This document shows, piece after piece, positions 19,087 through 28,527 of a DNA stretch of 64,000 bases. The notes under the pieces are model-generated. The model ran no database searches, had not been told where the DNA came from, and worked only from the letters and a program-made list of their open reading frames with translations. The stretch is taken from contig JALHSP010000018.1 in the NCBI GenBank assembly GCA_022865305.1, positions 1 to 64,000 of the forward strand. Direction: 5' to 3'. Source of the stretch: Bacteroidales bacterium. Its GTDB lineage: Bacteria; Bacteroidota; Bacteroidia; Bacteroidales; VadinHA17. Both the position numbers and the translations under genes were made by a program. Numbering within the stretch: position 1 is the stretch's first letter; the number at the start of each line of letters is the position of its first letter.

Positions 19087-19983
19087 TTAACTTCCGATGA
19101 TCTTCACCAGCCTGTCGCACAGATCTTTCAGGCCCTCCGGTGTATCACCGCCTGGCATCTCAACAGTAGCCCAGTTACTGTAGCCGATATCATCCAGGGC
19201 TTTCATTACTGCCGGCCAGTTGACATCACCCTCCTGCAGCTTTACTTTGAATCCTGCTGATCTGCCCTGTGTGTCAGCAACCTTCCGGCTGTATTCCTTG
19301 ATGTGGATTTTCGCAATTCTGTTGCCAAGAATCTTTATCCATTGTTCAGGCCATCCGTATGCCAGGATATTGCCAATATCGAAATAAAACTTAATTACCG
19401 GACTTTGAAACTGATCCACATATTGTACTGCTTCCATCGGGCTGAGAAGAAAATTGTTCCAAACATTCTCAATGGCAATAATAACATTCAGTTTTTCAGC
19501 TAGCGGAATTGCTTTCCTGATTTCCGCTGTTGTTCGTGTCCAGCATTCGTCATAAGTTACAGCATCTGTTACCCGGGCAGGGACAAGGAGGATTGTATCA
19601 GCCCCGTAAGCTTTGGCGTCTTCAATGGTTACTTTAAGTGCCTCAACACCATTTTCTCTCACTTTGGGATCAGGATCAGACAAAAGAAATTTCCAGTGCA
19701 GTGCACCGCAAACACTGGGAATAGCAACGCCTGTTGCATCACGGGCTTTCAGTACTTCACTCCTGTCAAGATGACTGTTCACTTCAATCCCGTCGAAGCC
19801 GGCCTGTTTTGCTGACTGAAATTTTTCAGATATTGTGGTCCCTACCCTGTTACTGCCCCACATGATACCTTTCTTTAGTTTCCTTTGCGGTGGTACTTTA
19901 ATACCTGGAAAAACCGGCAACGTAGCTGCAGACATCATAGCTGATGCCATTAAAGATGTTTTTGCAAATTGTCTTCTGTTCAT
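19087..19983 (-). CDS. Tat-exported sugar isomerase/epimerase-like TIM barrel protein
   Basis: A 298-aa protein with a Tat-type signal (NRRQFAK followed by a hydrophobic stretch to about residue 28) and a xylose-isomerase-like TIM barrel (AP endonuclease family 2 fold). Metal-site residues expected for the fold are seen in IAIENVWNNFLLSP, FYFDIGN, IHIKEYS and ATVEMPGG. Homologues are hydroxypyruvate isomerase-like or ketosugar epimerases. It is 19 bp downstream of a Tat-exported oxidoreductase, a common pairing in Bacteroidota glycan clusters. The exact reaction cannot be assigned. Confidence 0.82.
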   Translation of the reverse strand: MNRRQFAKTSLMASAMMSAATLPVFPGIKVPPQRKLKKGIMWGSNRVGTTISEKFQSAKQAGFDGIEVNSHLDRSEVLKARDATGVAIPSVCGALHWKFLLSDPDPKVRENGVEALKVTIEDAKAYGADTILLVPARVTDAVTYDECWTRTTAEIRKAIPLAEKLNVIIAIENVWNNFLLSPMEAVQYVDQFQSPVIKFYFDIGNILAYGWPEQWIKILGNRIAKIHIKEYSRKVADTQGRSAGFKVKLQEGDVNWPAVMKALDDIGYSNWATVEMPGGDTPEGLKDLCDRLVKIIGS

Positions 19984-20002
19984 AATTTACAGTTTAATAA
20001 GA

Positions 20003-21349
20003 TTATTTCGGTTCAGCGCCTATAACAGGTATTGATTCAGGTATTCCAGGTACCGGGCCAAACGCATAGGTCTTAGGGCCAAGGTACATATCTGAATTCA
20101 TGACCTCTTCCCAGGTAACATCCTTACCGGTATAGGCTGACATCCTGCCCATTATTGTAACCAGGGTTGAATTTACCTGGGCTTCGGCATCATTTACAGT
20201 GTTTCCTGTACGTATTCCTGTTACAAGATTGATATGTTCCTGAACAAAAGGATCGGTTACTTTCCAGGTCTGATCTTCTGAATCCTCTTCAGGTTTCGGG
20301 TATTTCCATATCTCCTCTCCCTTAAGGTTAAAAAGAGTTCCCTTTGCTTCAGCAAATCCTTCTGTACCGACAATGAGCACTTTGGTCAGATTTGAACAGC
20401 CTGTTATTTGCCGTGCTGCACAATGGGTATGCATCCCGTTTTCATATAAATATTCAATGCTGAAAAAGTCATATTGATCTCCGGTTATTCTCCTCTGACG
20501 CCCACCCCAGCCAATAGTTTTGACAGGATTTCTACCTAAATACCAATTCATTACATCTACCTGATGTATGAACTGCTCAACAATATGATCTCCTGATAAC
20601 CAGCAGAAATTTCCCCAGTTACGGAGCATGTACTCCATATCTGTCCATTCGGGTTTTCTTGGATGTACCCAGAGAGAACCTCCGTTACGTATTACATGTG
20701 CGCTTACTATTTCGCCTATTTCGTCATTCATAACCCTTCGCCTTGTTTCCATATAATCCTTTGAAACCCTGTATATTGTACCGCTTACCATGCACAATCC
20801 TTTCTGTTTTGCCTTTTCAACAGAGACCAGTACCGACCTGGCACCAACAGGATCAACGGCACATGGTTTTTCGAGGAATATATGCTTGCCGGCATTAACA
20901 GCGGCTTCAATATGTAGCGGCCGGAAATGAGGCGGTGTGGTGAGAAGCACAAGGTCAACGCCGGAATCTATCACCTTCTGAAAGCTGTCAAAACCGGTGA
21001 AGCAGTTTTCCTCAGCTATCTCAACGTTGCGCTGTTTTTTAAGGTTTTCCCTGCACTGGTCAAGTTTGTCCCTGAAAACATCTCCAAGTGCGGTTATCTG
21101 AAGATTGGGACCCGCATCAAGAAAGTTAACAGCAGCTCCGGTGCCCCTTCCGCCGCAACCTATCAGTCCGGCTTTCAGCACCCTGCCGTCCGGGGCACTT
21201 GTAAGCAGCTCCGGCAATTTTTCCTTCTTCTTCTTACAAGCAGTTACGATTCCAATGGAACTTATTGCAGCTGCAGCAATTGCTGCATCAGAAATAAACT
21301 TCCGGCGGCCGATATTTTTACCTTTTTCTGATCCTCTCCCGTTTTTCAT
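20003..21349 (-). CDS. Tat-exported Gfo/Idh/MocA-family oxidoreductase
   Basis: Start taken at ATG 21349 so that the protein opens with a Tat-like signal (GRRKFISDAA, then an Ala/Ile-rich stretch ending IVTAC). The Cys followed by KKKK suggests it may also be lipidated. The mature part has a Rossmann fold (LKAGLIGCGGRGTGAAVNFL), catalytic EKPC and a C-terminal alpha/beta domain. The family oxidises sugars or uses tightly bound NAD(H) for redox glycosidase chemistry when exported. It lies between the GH172-like gene (46 bp) and the isomerase-like gene (19 bp), so it is probably part of one operon. Confidence 0.88.
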   Translation of the reverse strand: MKNGRGSEKGKNIGRRKFISDAAIAAAAISSIGIVTACKKKKEKLPELLTSAPDGRVLKAGLIGCGGRGTGAAVNFLDAGPNLQITALGDVFRDKLDQCRENLKKQRNVEIAEENCFTGFDSFQKVIDSGVDLVLLTTPPHFRPLHIEAAVNAGKHIFLEKPCAVDPVGARSVLVSVEKAKQKGLCMVSGTIYRVSKDYMETRRRVMNDEIGEIVSAHVIRNGGSLWVHPRKPEWTDMEYMLRNWGNFCWLSGDHIVEQFIHQVDVMNWYLGRNPVKTIGWGGRQRRITGDQYDFFSIEYLYENGMHTHCAARQITGCSNLTKVLIVGTEGFAEAKGTLFNLKGEEIWKYPKPEEDSEDQTWKVTDPFVQEHINLVTGIRTGNTVNDAEAQVNSTLVTIMGRMSAYTGKDVTWEEVMNSDMYLGPKTYAFGPVPGIPESIPVIGAEPK

Positions 21350-21395
21350 ACTATATAGTTTATAAAAGTATAAAGAATAATAAATCAATTAGAAA

Positions 21396-22595
21396 TTAAT
21401 AAACTTCAAGTTCCCTCCATCCAGGGATTACCGGGAATTTGGCATGGGGTTCAGCCTGGTACCAGTAACAGACTGAAGCAATGTCAGATTTCTGGGCAAG
21501 ATAACGTCCGCCCTGCCTCCAGCCCAGATCCTGGATAGTGATCTTCAGATCTTTTTCAAACCGGACAGGATCCATGATATGCCAGCGGTAGAGTCCAAAA
21601 CGCTGCATTACATTATAATGACCGTCGCCCCGTATTACCTGATGCAGGCCTGAATAGGGAGTGCAGAACGCGGTATAGTTCACCTCCTCAACTCCTGCTG
21701 CATTCTTTTTTCTGGTGTCAAAATCATACGATCCGCAGAAATAATCTTCAGTACCGGTACCGCATATTGTCGGGAATTTCGTGTCTCCGTCGATGAAGAA
21801 TTTTATTTCGCCTTCACCCCACCATCCATTATTTTGAACTTCCCAAGCCATATATACTCCCACATAATGGCCTTTCCCTTTGATCCCGTCAACAATGGTA
21901 TAGTCTGAGGTTATATTCGGATTCTGCCTGCGCCACTGTGCATGGAAATAACCGGCATCGGAAGGCACGTCGGTAAGTGTATAGTCGATCTGATAAAAGA
22001 GTGTCATCTGGTCGAGATCGCCTGTATTCTGCATTGTATTCTCCATTGTGATCCTGCATTTTTTCCTGAAAGGCATAGCCCAGTAGCAGTTAAAGGCGCT
22101 GCCCGGGTTCACGCAAATGGCGAGTGACGTAAGGTGGGCATATGTTCCCCAGCCCATGGCGAAGAAGTCGCCAACGGGACATTCTACGGATGGCTCCGTT
22201 TCACCGTCCCAATAAATGCGAAGGATCGAATAACGCCAGTTTCCTGCAGGAGTCATCCATATATGCTGAATAGCACCAGGACCTTCAATATCCGCAAGTG
22301 TAAAAGTCTCACCTGCTTTTATCCTGATATAAGGATTTACTTTCCATCCCTGTCCCAGGTCGCGTGCTGCATTGAAAGCATTAGCAGTGTTTGGTTTGTC
22401 TTTATCAGCAGGATCTGCCATACCGGCTTTACCCTTTTCACCCGTGAAGTTTTCAGGGCTGATTGAACGGGTTTTAGCATCGGATAACCTGTAGAGATTA
22501 CCCATGTTCATGTCAAGTCCGTTAAATTTACTTTGAGAAAACGCAAATAAAGGCAAAAAGCAGATAACAAGAATAAGAGTCAGATTCTTCTTCAT
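21396..22595 (-). CDS. DUF2961/GH172-family exported glycosidase
   Basis: A 399-aa protein with a signal peptide (to about FAFSQ, residue 21). The DUF2961 signature is clear: GPGAIQHIWMTP, ILRIYWDGETEPSVECPVGDFFAMGWG, and GTGTEDYFCGSYDF. DUF2961 is now glycoside hydrolase family 172, whose studied members act on alpha-linked fructofuranosides or arabinofuranosides. The two acidic stretches (EPSVECPVGDF and GTEDYF) include the likely catalytic carboxylates. First gene of the minus-strand group with the exported oxidoreductase and isomerase-like protein. The sugar specificity here is inferred only from the family. Confidence 0.88.
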   Translation of the reverse strand: MKKNLTLILVICFLPLFAFSQSKFNGLDMNMGNLYRLSDAKTRSISPENFTGEKGKAGMADPADKDKPNTANAFNAARDLGQGWKVNPYIRIKAGETFTLADIEGPGAIQHIWMTPAGNWRYSILRIYWDGETEPSVECPVGDFFAMGWGTYAHLTSLAICVNPGSAFNCYWAMPFRKKCRITMENTMQNTGDLDQMTLFYQIDYTLTDVPSDAGYFHAQWRRQNPNITSDYTIVDGIKGKGHYVGVYMAWEVQNNGWWGEGEIKFFIDGDTKFPTICGTGTEDYFCGSYDFDTRKKNAAGVEEVNYTAFCTPYSGLHQVIRGDGHYNVMQRFGLYRWHIMDPVRFEKDLKITIQDLGWRQGGRYLAQKSDIASVCYWYQAEPHAKFPVIPGWRELEVY

Positions 22596-22681
22596 ATTAT
22601 TAATTTTTAGGTTGATATTAACAATTCAACCTAAAATTAATAAATAGACAGGAATTGTATGGGGTTTTTTGAATGAATCTG

Positions 22682-22713
22682 AAAAAAAAATGGGACGTTG
22701 CATGCAACGTCCC
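22682..22713 (-). terminator. Intrinsic terminator of the outer-membrane barrel genes
   Basis: A perfect 22-bp palindrome (22692-22713, arm GGGACGTTGCA) is preceded on the plus strand by nine A residues. Read leftward this is a strong hairpin followed by a T-run, positioned 26 bp beyond the stop of the barrel gene at 22739. With almost no loop the real hairpin would open a few central pairs. Confidence 0.85.
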
Positions 22714-22738
22714 TATAATTAAAAATAATATCAGTATA

Positions 22739-23212
22739 TCAGAAAATATATCTTATCGAAAGTGCACCTCCATCGCCCCAGAACTTGGAATATCCTACAA
22801 GATTGAATGCCGGTTTCCAGTCGACGCTGATATTTATGGGAACTTCTGCAAAGTTATATTCAAGTCCCAGAATACCATCAATACCAATTACAGTATAATT
22901 CGTACCTACTTCTCCCCATGTAGTATTATCACCATTATAAAAACCAATATGTCCTCCAAAACCGAAGTACCAGTTGAGTCTGTCAATATTATCGGTAAGC
23001 CGGTTATGTATTTCATATAATCCTGTGATTTCAAAGCCTCTCCATCTTGTTGCCAATATACCCTCTAATGCAGACTTATCCGTTATAAAATGTTTAACAG
23101 TCAGGCCGTTATACAAACCGCCTCTTAGTCCGATACCTGTTGAATAATCCTGGGCATTTGCAAATGCCACGAAACAAACAGCAAGTGTTAATGTTAATAA
23201 AAGCTTTTTCAT
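22739..23212 (-). CDS. Small outer-membrane beta-barrel protein, tandem paralogue 1
   Basis: A 157-aa protein with a signal peptide ending FANAQ and alternating amphipathic strands ending in an aromatic residue (IRYIF), the pattern of 8-stranded outer-membrane barrels of the OmpA-like/porin-family type. It is a close paralogue of the upstream gene at 23343, sharing long blocks such as GLTVKHF, LYEIHNR, WYFGFGGHIGF, DGILGLEYNF and NISVDWKPAFN. Function is unknown. Followed by a strong terminator. Confidence 0.8.
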   Translation of the reverse strand: MKKLLLTLTLAVCFVAFANAQDYSTGIGLRGGLYNGLTVKHFITDKSALEGILATRWRGFEITGLYEIHNRLTDNIDRLNWYFGFGGHIGFYNGDNTTWGEVGTNYTVIGIDGILGLEYNFAEVPINISVDWKPAFNLVGYSKFWGDGGALSIRYIF

Positions 23213-23280
23213 AATAATAAATTTTAATATTAGACGTAAAATTAATAAAACATCAAAAAGGGCCAGGCAAAACCTGATTG

Positions 23281-23310
23281 TAAAAAGGGACTTATAAAAG
23301 AATCCCTTTT
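23281..23310 (-). terminator. Weaker terminator between the two barrel genes
   Basis: AAAAGGGA (23283-23290) and TCCCTTTT (23303-23310) form an 8-bp stem with a 12-nt loop. Read leftward the stem runs straight into T-rich sequence. It could partially terminate transcription from the first barrel gene, giving unequal expression of the two paralogues. Confidence 0.55.
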
Positions 23311-23342
23311 AACGTATCAAAGATAGTTATAATTCTGTAAAG

Positions 23343-23810
23343 CTAAAAAACATACCTTATTGAAAAAGCGCCTCCAAGAGGCCAGAATTCAGAATATCCG
23401 ATAATATTAAATGCAGGTTTCCAGTCAACGCTGATGTTTATGGGTACTTCTGAAAAGTTATATTCAAGTCCTAAGATACCATCAAGACCAATTATGGTAT
23501 AATTAGTGCCTGCTGTTCCATTATTTAAGTGACTTCCTTCCCAGAAACCAATATGACCTCCTAAACCGAAATACCAGTCGAGCCTGTTCACATCAAATAC
23601 CCTGTTATGTATTTCATATAAGATTGTAATATCAATGCCACTCCATCTGGTTAAAAGTCCTTCAATAGCAGTTTTGCTTCCGGTAAAATGCTTGACTGTT
23701 AAACCATAATACGGACCGGCTCTTAATCCAATACCTGTTCTGTAATCCTGAGCATCAATAAAAGCAGTAAGGCATACAGCAAAAGTAAATATCAATACAA
23801 GTTTTTTCAT
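23343..23810 (-). CDS. Small outer-membrane beta-barrel protein, tandem paralogue 2
   Basis: A 155-aa protein with a signal peptide ending FIDAQ and a barrel-like strand pattern ending IRYVF. It is strongly similar over its full length to the next gene downstream (22739-23212), and even the leader peptides are alike (MKKLVLIFTFAVC / MKKLLLTLTLAVC), so this is a recent tandem duplication. The main differences cluster in the stretches after WRGF/WSGI and between HIGF and GTNYT, which would be surface loops. Role unknown. Confidence 0.8.
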   Translation of the reverse strand: MKKLVLIFTFAVCLTAFIDAQDYRTGIGLRAGPYYGLTVKHFTGSKTAIEGLLTRWSGIDITILYEIHNRVFDVNRLDWYFGLGGHIGFWEGSHLNNGTAGTNYTIIGLDGILGLEYNFSEVPINISVDWKPAFNIIGYSEFWPLGGAFSIRYVF

Positions 23811-23851
23811 GCAAATTCAAATTAAGTAAGTTGTAAAATTAGTAAATGTCA

Positions 23852-24724
23852 TTAAATGATATTGTAGTTCTCATAGAAAGTGTTTATCCCAAGATATTTC
23901 CTTAAAAATATCTTCCCTTTATATTTGAGGGATAATTTATTGAATGAAATATCATGGTCAAAATGCCAGTTTTTGCGGTCAATATGCTCCTTCATAACCC
24001 GGGGATGTATTCCGGTGAATAATTTCAGGGCATCAATCGAGGAATAATCAAATTTCTGGCCGGAGCTGATTTTCTTTACCCAGTCGAGATCCTCATATAA
24101 TGATGATGCGTTCTTCAGTTTATTCATCATGACTTCAGGTTCCTTCACCCAGCCATAGTGGTAAACATAAGCATCAACCGGCTTTACATTAAGCTTCTTG
24201 TCTTCTTCTTTTCTAAAACCCTGGGCATCCCTGTAAGAATAGATTGATTTATCATTTCTGATCACCCTGATCTCATGTCTGTACCACCTTGGAGAAATGC
24301 CGACATAATCATAAGAGCCGTAAAAATGCAGATAATTGAAAAGCAAACCATCAATCATATGATTATCTTTCCATTTTTCCATAGCCGAACAGATAGTATC
24401 GAGATATTTTTCATGGATCACCTCATCGCCCTGGATATAAAATGCCCAGTCAGAATCAGGAGGAACAGACTGAAATGCTTTATCAGTTTCAACGGCAAAA
24501 ACCTTTCCCCCCTTTTTCATCGCGGGAGAATCGTCCCAAACAGTATTTATTATCTTAATCTTTTGTTTATCAATACTCTGAATCAGTTCTTCAGTATTAT
24601 CATCGGAGTTCCCTACTGCAACGACAAAATCATTACATAAGGGTAATATTGATCGTATGGCTTCTGCAACGGGATAATCAAATATGACCGCGTTACGTAT
24701 GAAGGTGAAACCGGTTACTTTCAT
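23852..24724 (-). CDS. Family 2 glycosyltransferase (GT-A fold)
   Basis: A 290-aa cytoplasmic protein with an N-terminal GT-A start (VTGFTFIRNAVIFDYPVAEAIRSILPLCNDFVVAVGNSDDNT) and a DxD-like acceptor region around WAFYIQGDEVIHE, as in GT2 enzymes that transfer sugars to surface glycans or lipids. The C-terminus has basic/aromatic segments but no membrane span. It is alone on its strand here, with no capsule or LPS cluster around it, so the acceptor cannot be suggested. Confidence 0.82.
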   Translation of the reverse strand: MKVTGFTFIRNAVIFDYPVAEAIRSILPLCNDFVVAVGNSDDNTEELIQSIDKQKIKIINTVWDDSPAMKKGGKVFAVETDKAFQSVPPDSDWAFYIQGDEVIHEKYLDTICSAMEKWKDNHMIDGLLFNYLHFYGSYDYVGISPRWYRHEIRVIRNDKSIYSYRDAQGFRKEEDKKLNVKPVDAYVYHYGWVKEPEVMMNKLKNASSLYEDLDWVKKISSGQKFDYSSIDALKLFTGIHPRVMKEHIDRKNWHFDHDISFNKLSLKYKGKIFLRKYLGINTFYENYNII

Positions 24725-24868
24725 GCTGTTAAATCAATTTTAGTCTTTTGATAATTGCAGTTCATTGATTACAAATTTAAAACAAAATTTTATGACTTTT
24801 ATTACTATATTTAAGGACCATAAATCAGCAATAACTGCAATTGAGGGTATTAAATAATTATTAGCCTC

Positions 24869-25531
24869 ATGAAAACAAAAGTACTGGCCATTCTATATTT
24901 CCTTACCGGATTATTGTACATTCTCATCGAAAATCACTCCTCCTTCCTCACAGAGGTTATAATAAAAGCATTAATCATTCCGGTTTTAATTTTAATTTTC
25001 ATTATCAACTTAAAACCTTTTAGAAACCTGCTTACCGGTCTTATGTTTTCAGGGCTCCTTTTTTCCTGGGCAGGAGATGTGGTTCTTCAGTTTAATTTTA
25101 TTCCGGGGCTTGCCTGCTTTCTGATTGCCCAGATAATGTATCTCACTGCCTTCCTTATGATTCCGGGGAAAAACATCATCCTCAGTCGTCGTTTTTATTT
25201 ACTAATACCGGTGGTTTTATATGGTATAGGTCTGGTGTCGTTACTGTATAATGATCTGGCCGCAATGCGTATCCCGGTAATCCTCTATGCCGTTGTGATA
25301 CTCTCAATGCTTGGTGCAGCTATTAACAGGCTGGAAAAAGTGAACAAATCCAGCTATTACCTGGTCCTTGCCGGTGCCATGTTATTTGTTATCTCCGATT
25401 CTGCTATAGCTGTCAGTAAGTTCACTTACCAGTTTGAATTATCCAGTATTGTAATCATGTCGACCTATGTCACCGCACAATTTCTTATTGTTATTGGATT
25501 CATTAAACAGATCCGGGGGGATTTTGAATGA
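24869..25531 (+). CDS. YhhN/TMEM86-family membrane protein (lysoplasmalogenase-like)
   Basis: A 220-aa integral membrane protein with about seven or eight hydrophobic helices. Motifs match the YhhN family: FSWAGDVVL, FLIAQIMYLTAF, and LVLAGAMLFVISDSAIAVSKF. The conserved Asp residues in the second and last motifs are the putative catalytic carboxylates. Human TMEM86B in this family hydrolyses the vinyl-ether bond of lysoplasmalogens; plasmalogens occur in some anaerobes, so a lipid role is plausible but untested. It is followed 51 bp later by an exported oxidoreductase gene. Confidence 0.82.
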   Translation: MKTKVLAILYFLTGLLYILIENHSSFLTEVIIKALIIPVLILIFIINLKPFRNLLTGLMFSGLLFSWAGDVVLQFNFIPGLACFLIAQIMYLTAFLMIPGKNIILSRRFYLLIPVVLYGIGLVSLLYNDLAAMRIPVILYAVVILSMLGAAINRLEKVNKSSYYLVLAGAMLFVISDSAIAVSKFTYQFELSSIVIMSTYVTAQFLIVIGFIKQIRGDFE

Positions 25532-25582
25532 CAGAACTGAAAGAATTTCATAACTTTAACAGTGTAAATCAAAAAAAATCAT

Positions 25583-26941
25583 ATGAATAAAAAATCATCT
25601 CGTAAAATCAGCCGCAGGGGATTTATCGGAACATCCTCCGCTGCAGTGGCCGGATTTACAATTGTTCCCGGTTACGCTGTCTCAGGTTTGGGGCACAGAG
25701 CTCCAAGCGATACGTTAAATATTGCCGGGATAGGCATCGGTGGTATGGGCAGAAATAATGTCGCCAATGTCGCAAAGACAGAAAATATCGTTGCTTTATG
25801 CGACGTGGATTGGGGTGATGCAAGTGCCACAGTTTTTAAGACCTATCCAGGTGCAAATCAGTATAAAGATTACAGGATTATGCTTGATAAACAGAAAGAT
25901 ATTGATGCGGTAATTGTAGCAACTTCCGATCATACTCATGCAGTGATAAGCATGGATGCTATGAAACGCGGGAAGCATGCATTCACTCAAAAGCCTCTTA
26001 CCCATACTGTCTATGAAGCCAGGGCTCTGGCAAAAGCTGCATGGGACAACAAGGTAGCAACGCAGATGGGCAACCAGGGTCAGGCAGGAGATGGTCCCAG
26101 GCGATTAAGAGAAATGATATGGGATGGTGTTATTGGCCCTGTACGCGAAGTACATGTCTGGACTGACCGGCCGAACAACGGACTCTTCAGAACTTACTGG
26201 CCGCAGGGAGTCAATCGTCCGGAAGGTACTCCGCCAACTCCTGAAACTCTCGACTGGGATCTGTTTGTGGGACCTGCTCCCATGCGGCCTTACCACCCTG
26301 CTTATCATCCCTTCAAATGGAGAGGCTGGTGGGACTTCGGCTGCGGGGCACTCGGAGATATCGGCTGCCATTCGTTCGATCCTGTTTTCCGCGCACTGAA
26401 ACTTAAATATCCGGTTTCGGTCCAGGCGGTCTCCACACTTGTTAACGAAGAGACTTATCCCCTTGGTTCCATGGTGAGGTATGAGTTTCCGGCCAGGGAG
26501 GGAATGCCGGCATTAACTCTGACATGGTATGACGGGGGTATTCGTCCCTTTAATTTACCCGATCTTGAGGAAGGTATGCAGATGGGAGCCGGAGGGACTC
26601 TTTTTATCGGTGACAAAGGGAAAATTCTCGATGACAAAATCCTGCCACTATCATTACGTAATTCTTACACTCCTCCTATACCGTACATTCCCTCCTCTCC
26701 GGGTCATGAGGAAGAATGGATACGGGCATGCAAGGGCGGAGAGCCGGCCGGTTCCAGTTTCGACTGGGCTGGTCCTCTGACGGAAACTGTACTCCTGGGA
26801 AATATCGCGCTTCGTAAAGCACTCAAAGAAAAGCTCAGCGGTCAGATACTAAAATTTGATCCTGAAAAGTTCGCTTTCCCGAATATGCCTGAAGCCGATC
26901 AATACCTGCACTGTATGTACAGGGAAGGATGGAGCTTATAA
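25583..26941 (+). CDS. Tat-exported Gfo/Idh/MocA-family oxidoreductase
   Basis: A 452-aa protein with a Tat signal (SRRGFIG, then a hydrophobic stretch to about residue 35). The mature part has a Rossmann fold (LNIAGIGIGGMGRNNVANV), the QKPL motif where the family usually has EKP(L/F/C), and the Bacteroidota subfamily feature RRLREMIWDGVIGPVREVHVWTDRP. The C-terminal domain has DIGCHSFDPVF, carrying the conserved His. Substitution of Glu by Gln in the EKP motif is common in this secreted branch. Probably acts on sugars or glycosides in the periplasm with bound NAD(P). Confidence 0.88.
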   Translation: MNKKSSRKISRRGFIGTSSAAVAGFTIVPGYAVSGLGHRAPSDTLNIAGIGIGGMGRNNVANVAKTENIVALCDVDWGDASATVFKTYPGANQYKDYRIMLDKQKDIDAVIVATSDHTHAVISMDAMKRGKHAFTQKPLTHTVYEARALAKAAWDNKVATQMGNQGQAGDGPRRLREMIWDGVIGPVREVHVWTDRPNNGLFRTYWPQGVNRPEGTPPTPETLDWDLFVGPAPMRPYHPAYHPFKWRGWWDFGCGALGDIGCHSFDPVFRALKLKYPVSVQAVSTLVNEETYPLGSMVRYEFPAREGMPALTLTWYDGGIRPFNLPDLEEGMQMGAGGTLFIGDKGKILDDKILPLSLRNSYTPPIPYIPSSPGHEEEWIRACKGGEPAGSSFDWAGPLTETVLLGNIALRKALKEKLSGQILKFDPEKFAFPNMPEADQYLHCMYREGWSL

Positions 26942-27056
26942 ACTACTGGTCTTAAGTCAGGTCTAAGATCATCTTATCAAATTTCTCCACAGCTATTGCT
27001 TCGGAGGTTGTGAAAGCAATACCGGTTTGCTTGCTTAAAGCAATGGAAACCAATAG

Positions 27057-28421
27057 TTACTGGTTTTCTGCCTGTCGTTTTGAAGGTCTCTCTCCCGTAT
27101 TTTTCATTACCCGGTTTATAGCACTAAAAATCTTATCTTCAATATTATCTGCAAAAGGTCCGGGAAGACCGTAGTATATCATGCTGATGTCAGGTTCATA
27201 ACCACCTTCCATAAGTATTCTGCGGGATGGGATATAGCACTGCACCTTAGTACAATAACCGGCTACGAACAGGTTTACATCAGGATATTTCTTTTTCATT
27301 GCAAGTGAATAGTCAACAACCACTTCACCGCTCAACGCCAGAATTGTCAGATCATTATTGAATCGTACTGCCTGAACCGGATAAGTAAGTCGGGTGACAT
27401 TCCATCCTTTATCGTATGCTTCGAGCAGCAGGCTGGCTCTCTGCTGCCTGAACCGGTCATCACCTAATATTTCATCCTGGTATTTAGCAGGATCGAATGG
27501 ACGAAATTCCAGTCCGATTTCCGTATAATCTGTCCGGATTGGGGATCGTACCGGTAGCATTTCATCGTGCAGAACCTTTTGAACTGCACCGGCGAGTGAT
27601 TTTCCGTGTTGCATTGCTAATTCAACCGTTCTCCGTGGCTCCGGATTCTGATCAGCACCGCAGCCAGCCAGAAACATTGCCGTTGTACCGGGATATGCCT
27701 TTTCCAGCTCGATCTGAGCAAAGCCTGCATAATCGCCATTTATTGAATATTCACTTAATGTTGTGTTGTGGCAGGCATAGCCAAATAAAACTGCAAGAAG
27801 TCTTCCGTCGGGAGCAGCGACCTTTAGCACCGGGACATCATGATCAACAGGGCCATTGCGATTTATGCCGATAATAAAACCTTTCTCTGTGGATTCACGG
27901 CGGTTTATAGCAAAATCTGCTATACCATGACCAACAGATAATTGCCCGGGTGAAAGGTTGATCATTGCTGAATCTATTACTTCCACTATAGCGTCAGTCA
28001 GTTTCCGGCTGTATTTTACCAGGTTCTGGAGGTCAGATATGCTGAGGTCGTACATGACATTCAGAGAAGGCCAGATGACAGGACCTGAATGTGTATGAGA
28101 GGAGTTTAAAAGTAACTGGGAGCGATCGATTCCGTATTTTGTAATTATCCGCCTTGTAACATCTTCCGATACATCGTGCGAAAATCCTATAATATCAGTC
28201 GTGACAATTATTATCCTTCTGCTTTTACTCTCTTCAATCACAAGCGCTTTTGCCCAGAGATCATGGAGAATCTCTGAGGAAGGCTTATTGCGGCTTGCAT
28301 AGCCTGACAACCATATCGGTGTTTCAGGAGTTATAACCTTGCGTGCCACTCCTACCCTTATTTCAGCACCCGATAAAGTGCAGCCGGCTAAAAGAAATGC
28401 CAGTATAAAAATTCTTTTCAT
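27057..28421 (-). CDS. Neutral/alkaline ceramidase-like exported hydrolase (N-terminal domain only)
   Basis: A 454-aa protein with a signal peptide (MKRIFILAFLLAGC, possible lipoprotein) matching the neutral/alkaline non-lysosomal ceramidase N-terminal domain: GVARKVITPETPIWLSGYASR, LNSSHTHSGP with zinc-type His residues, FGYACHNTTLS, and FLAGCGADQNP. Full ceramidases have an extra C-terminal Ig-like domain (total about 650-700 aa) that is missing here, as in many Bacteroidota homologues, so ceramide may not be the substrate. It is divergent from the URO-D family gene, 106 bp away. Confidence 0.82.
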   Translation of the reverse strand: MKRIFILAFLLAGCTLSGAEIRVGVARKVITPETPIWLSGYASRNKPSSEILHDLWAKALVIEESKSRRIIIVTTDIIGFSHDVSEDVTRRIITKYGIDRSQLLLNSSHTHSGPVIWPSLNVMYDLSISDLQNLVKYSRKLTDAIVEVIDSAMINLSPGQLSVGHGIADFAINRRESTEKGFIIGINRNGPVDHDVPVLKVAAPDGRLLAVLFGYACHNTTLSEYSINGDYAGFAQIELEKAYPGTTAMFLAGCGADQNPEPRRTVELAMQHGKSLAGAVQKVLHDEMLPVRSPIRTDYTEIGLEFRPFDPAKYQDEILGDDRFRQQRASLLLEAYDKGWNVTRLTYPVQAVRFNNDLTILALSGEVVVDYSLAMKKKYPDVNLFVAGYCTKVQCYIPSRRILMEGGYEPDISMIYYGLPGPFADNIEDKIFSAINRVMKNTGERPSKRQAENQ

Positions 28422-28527
28422 CTTTCAATTAATGACCTGAAATTATGATTTACAATTTACCAAAAATTTTTATAATTTTAAATGAAGCAAAATGTCAGTT
28501 AAAATTTCAAATGACACCCTGTAAGGT

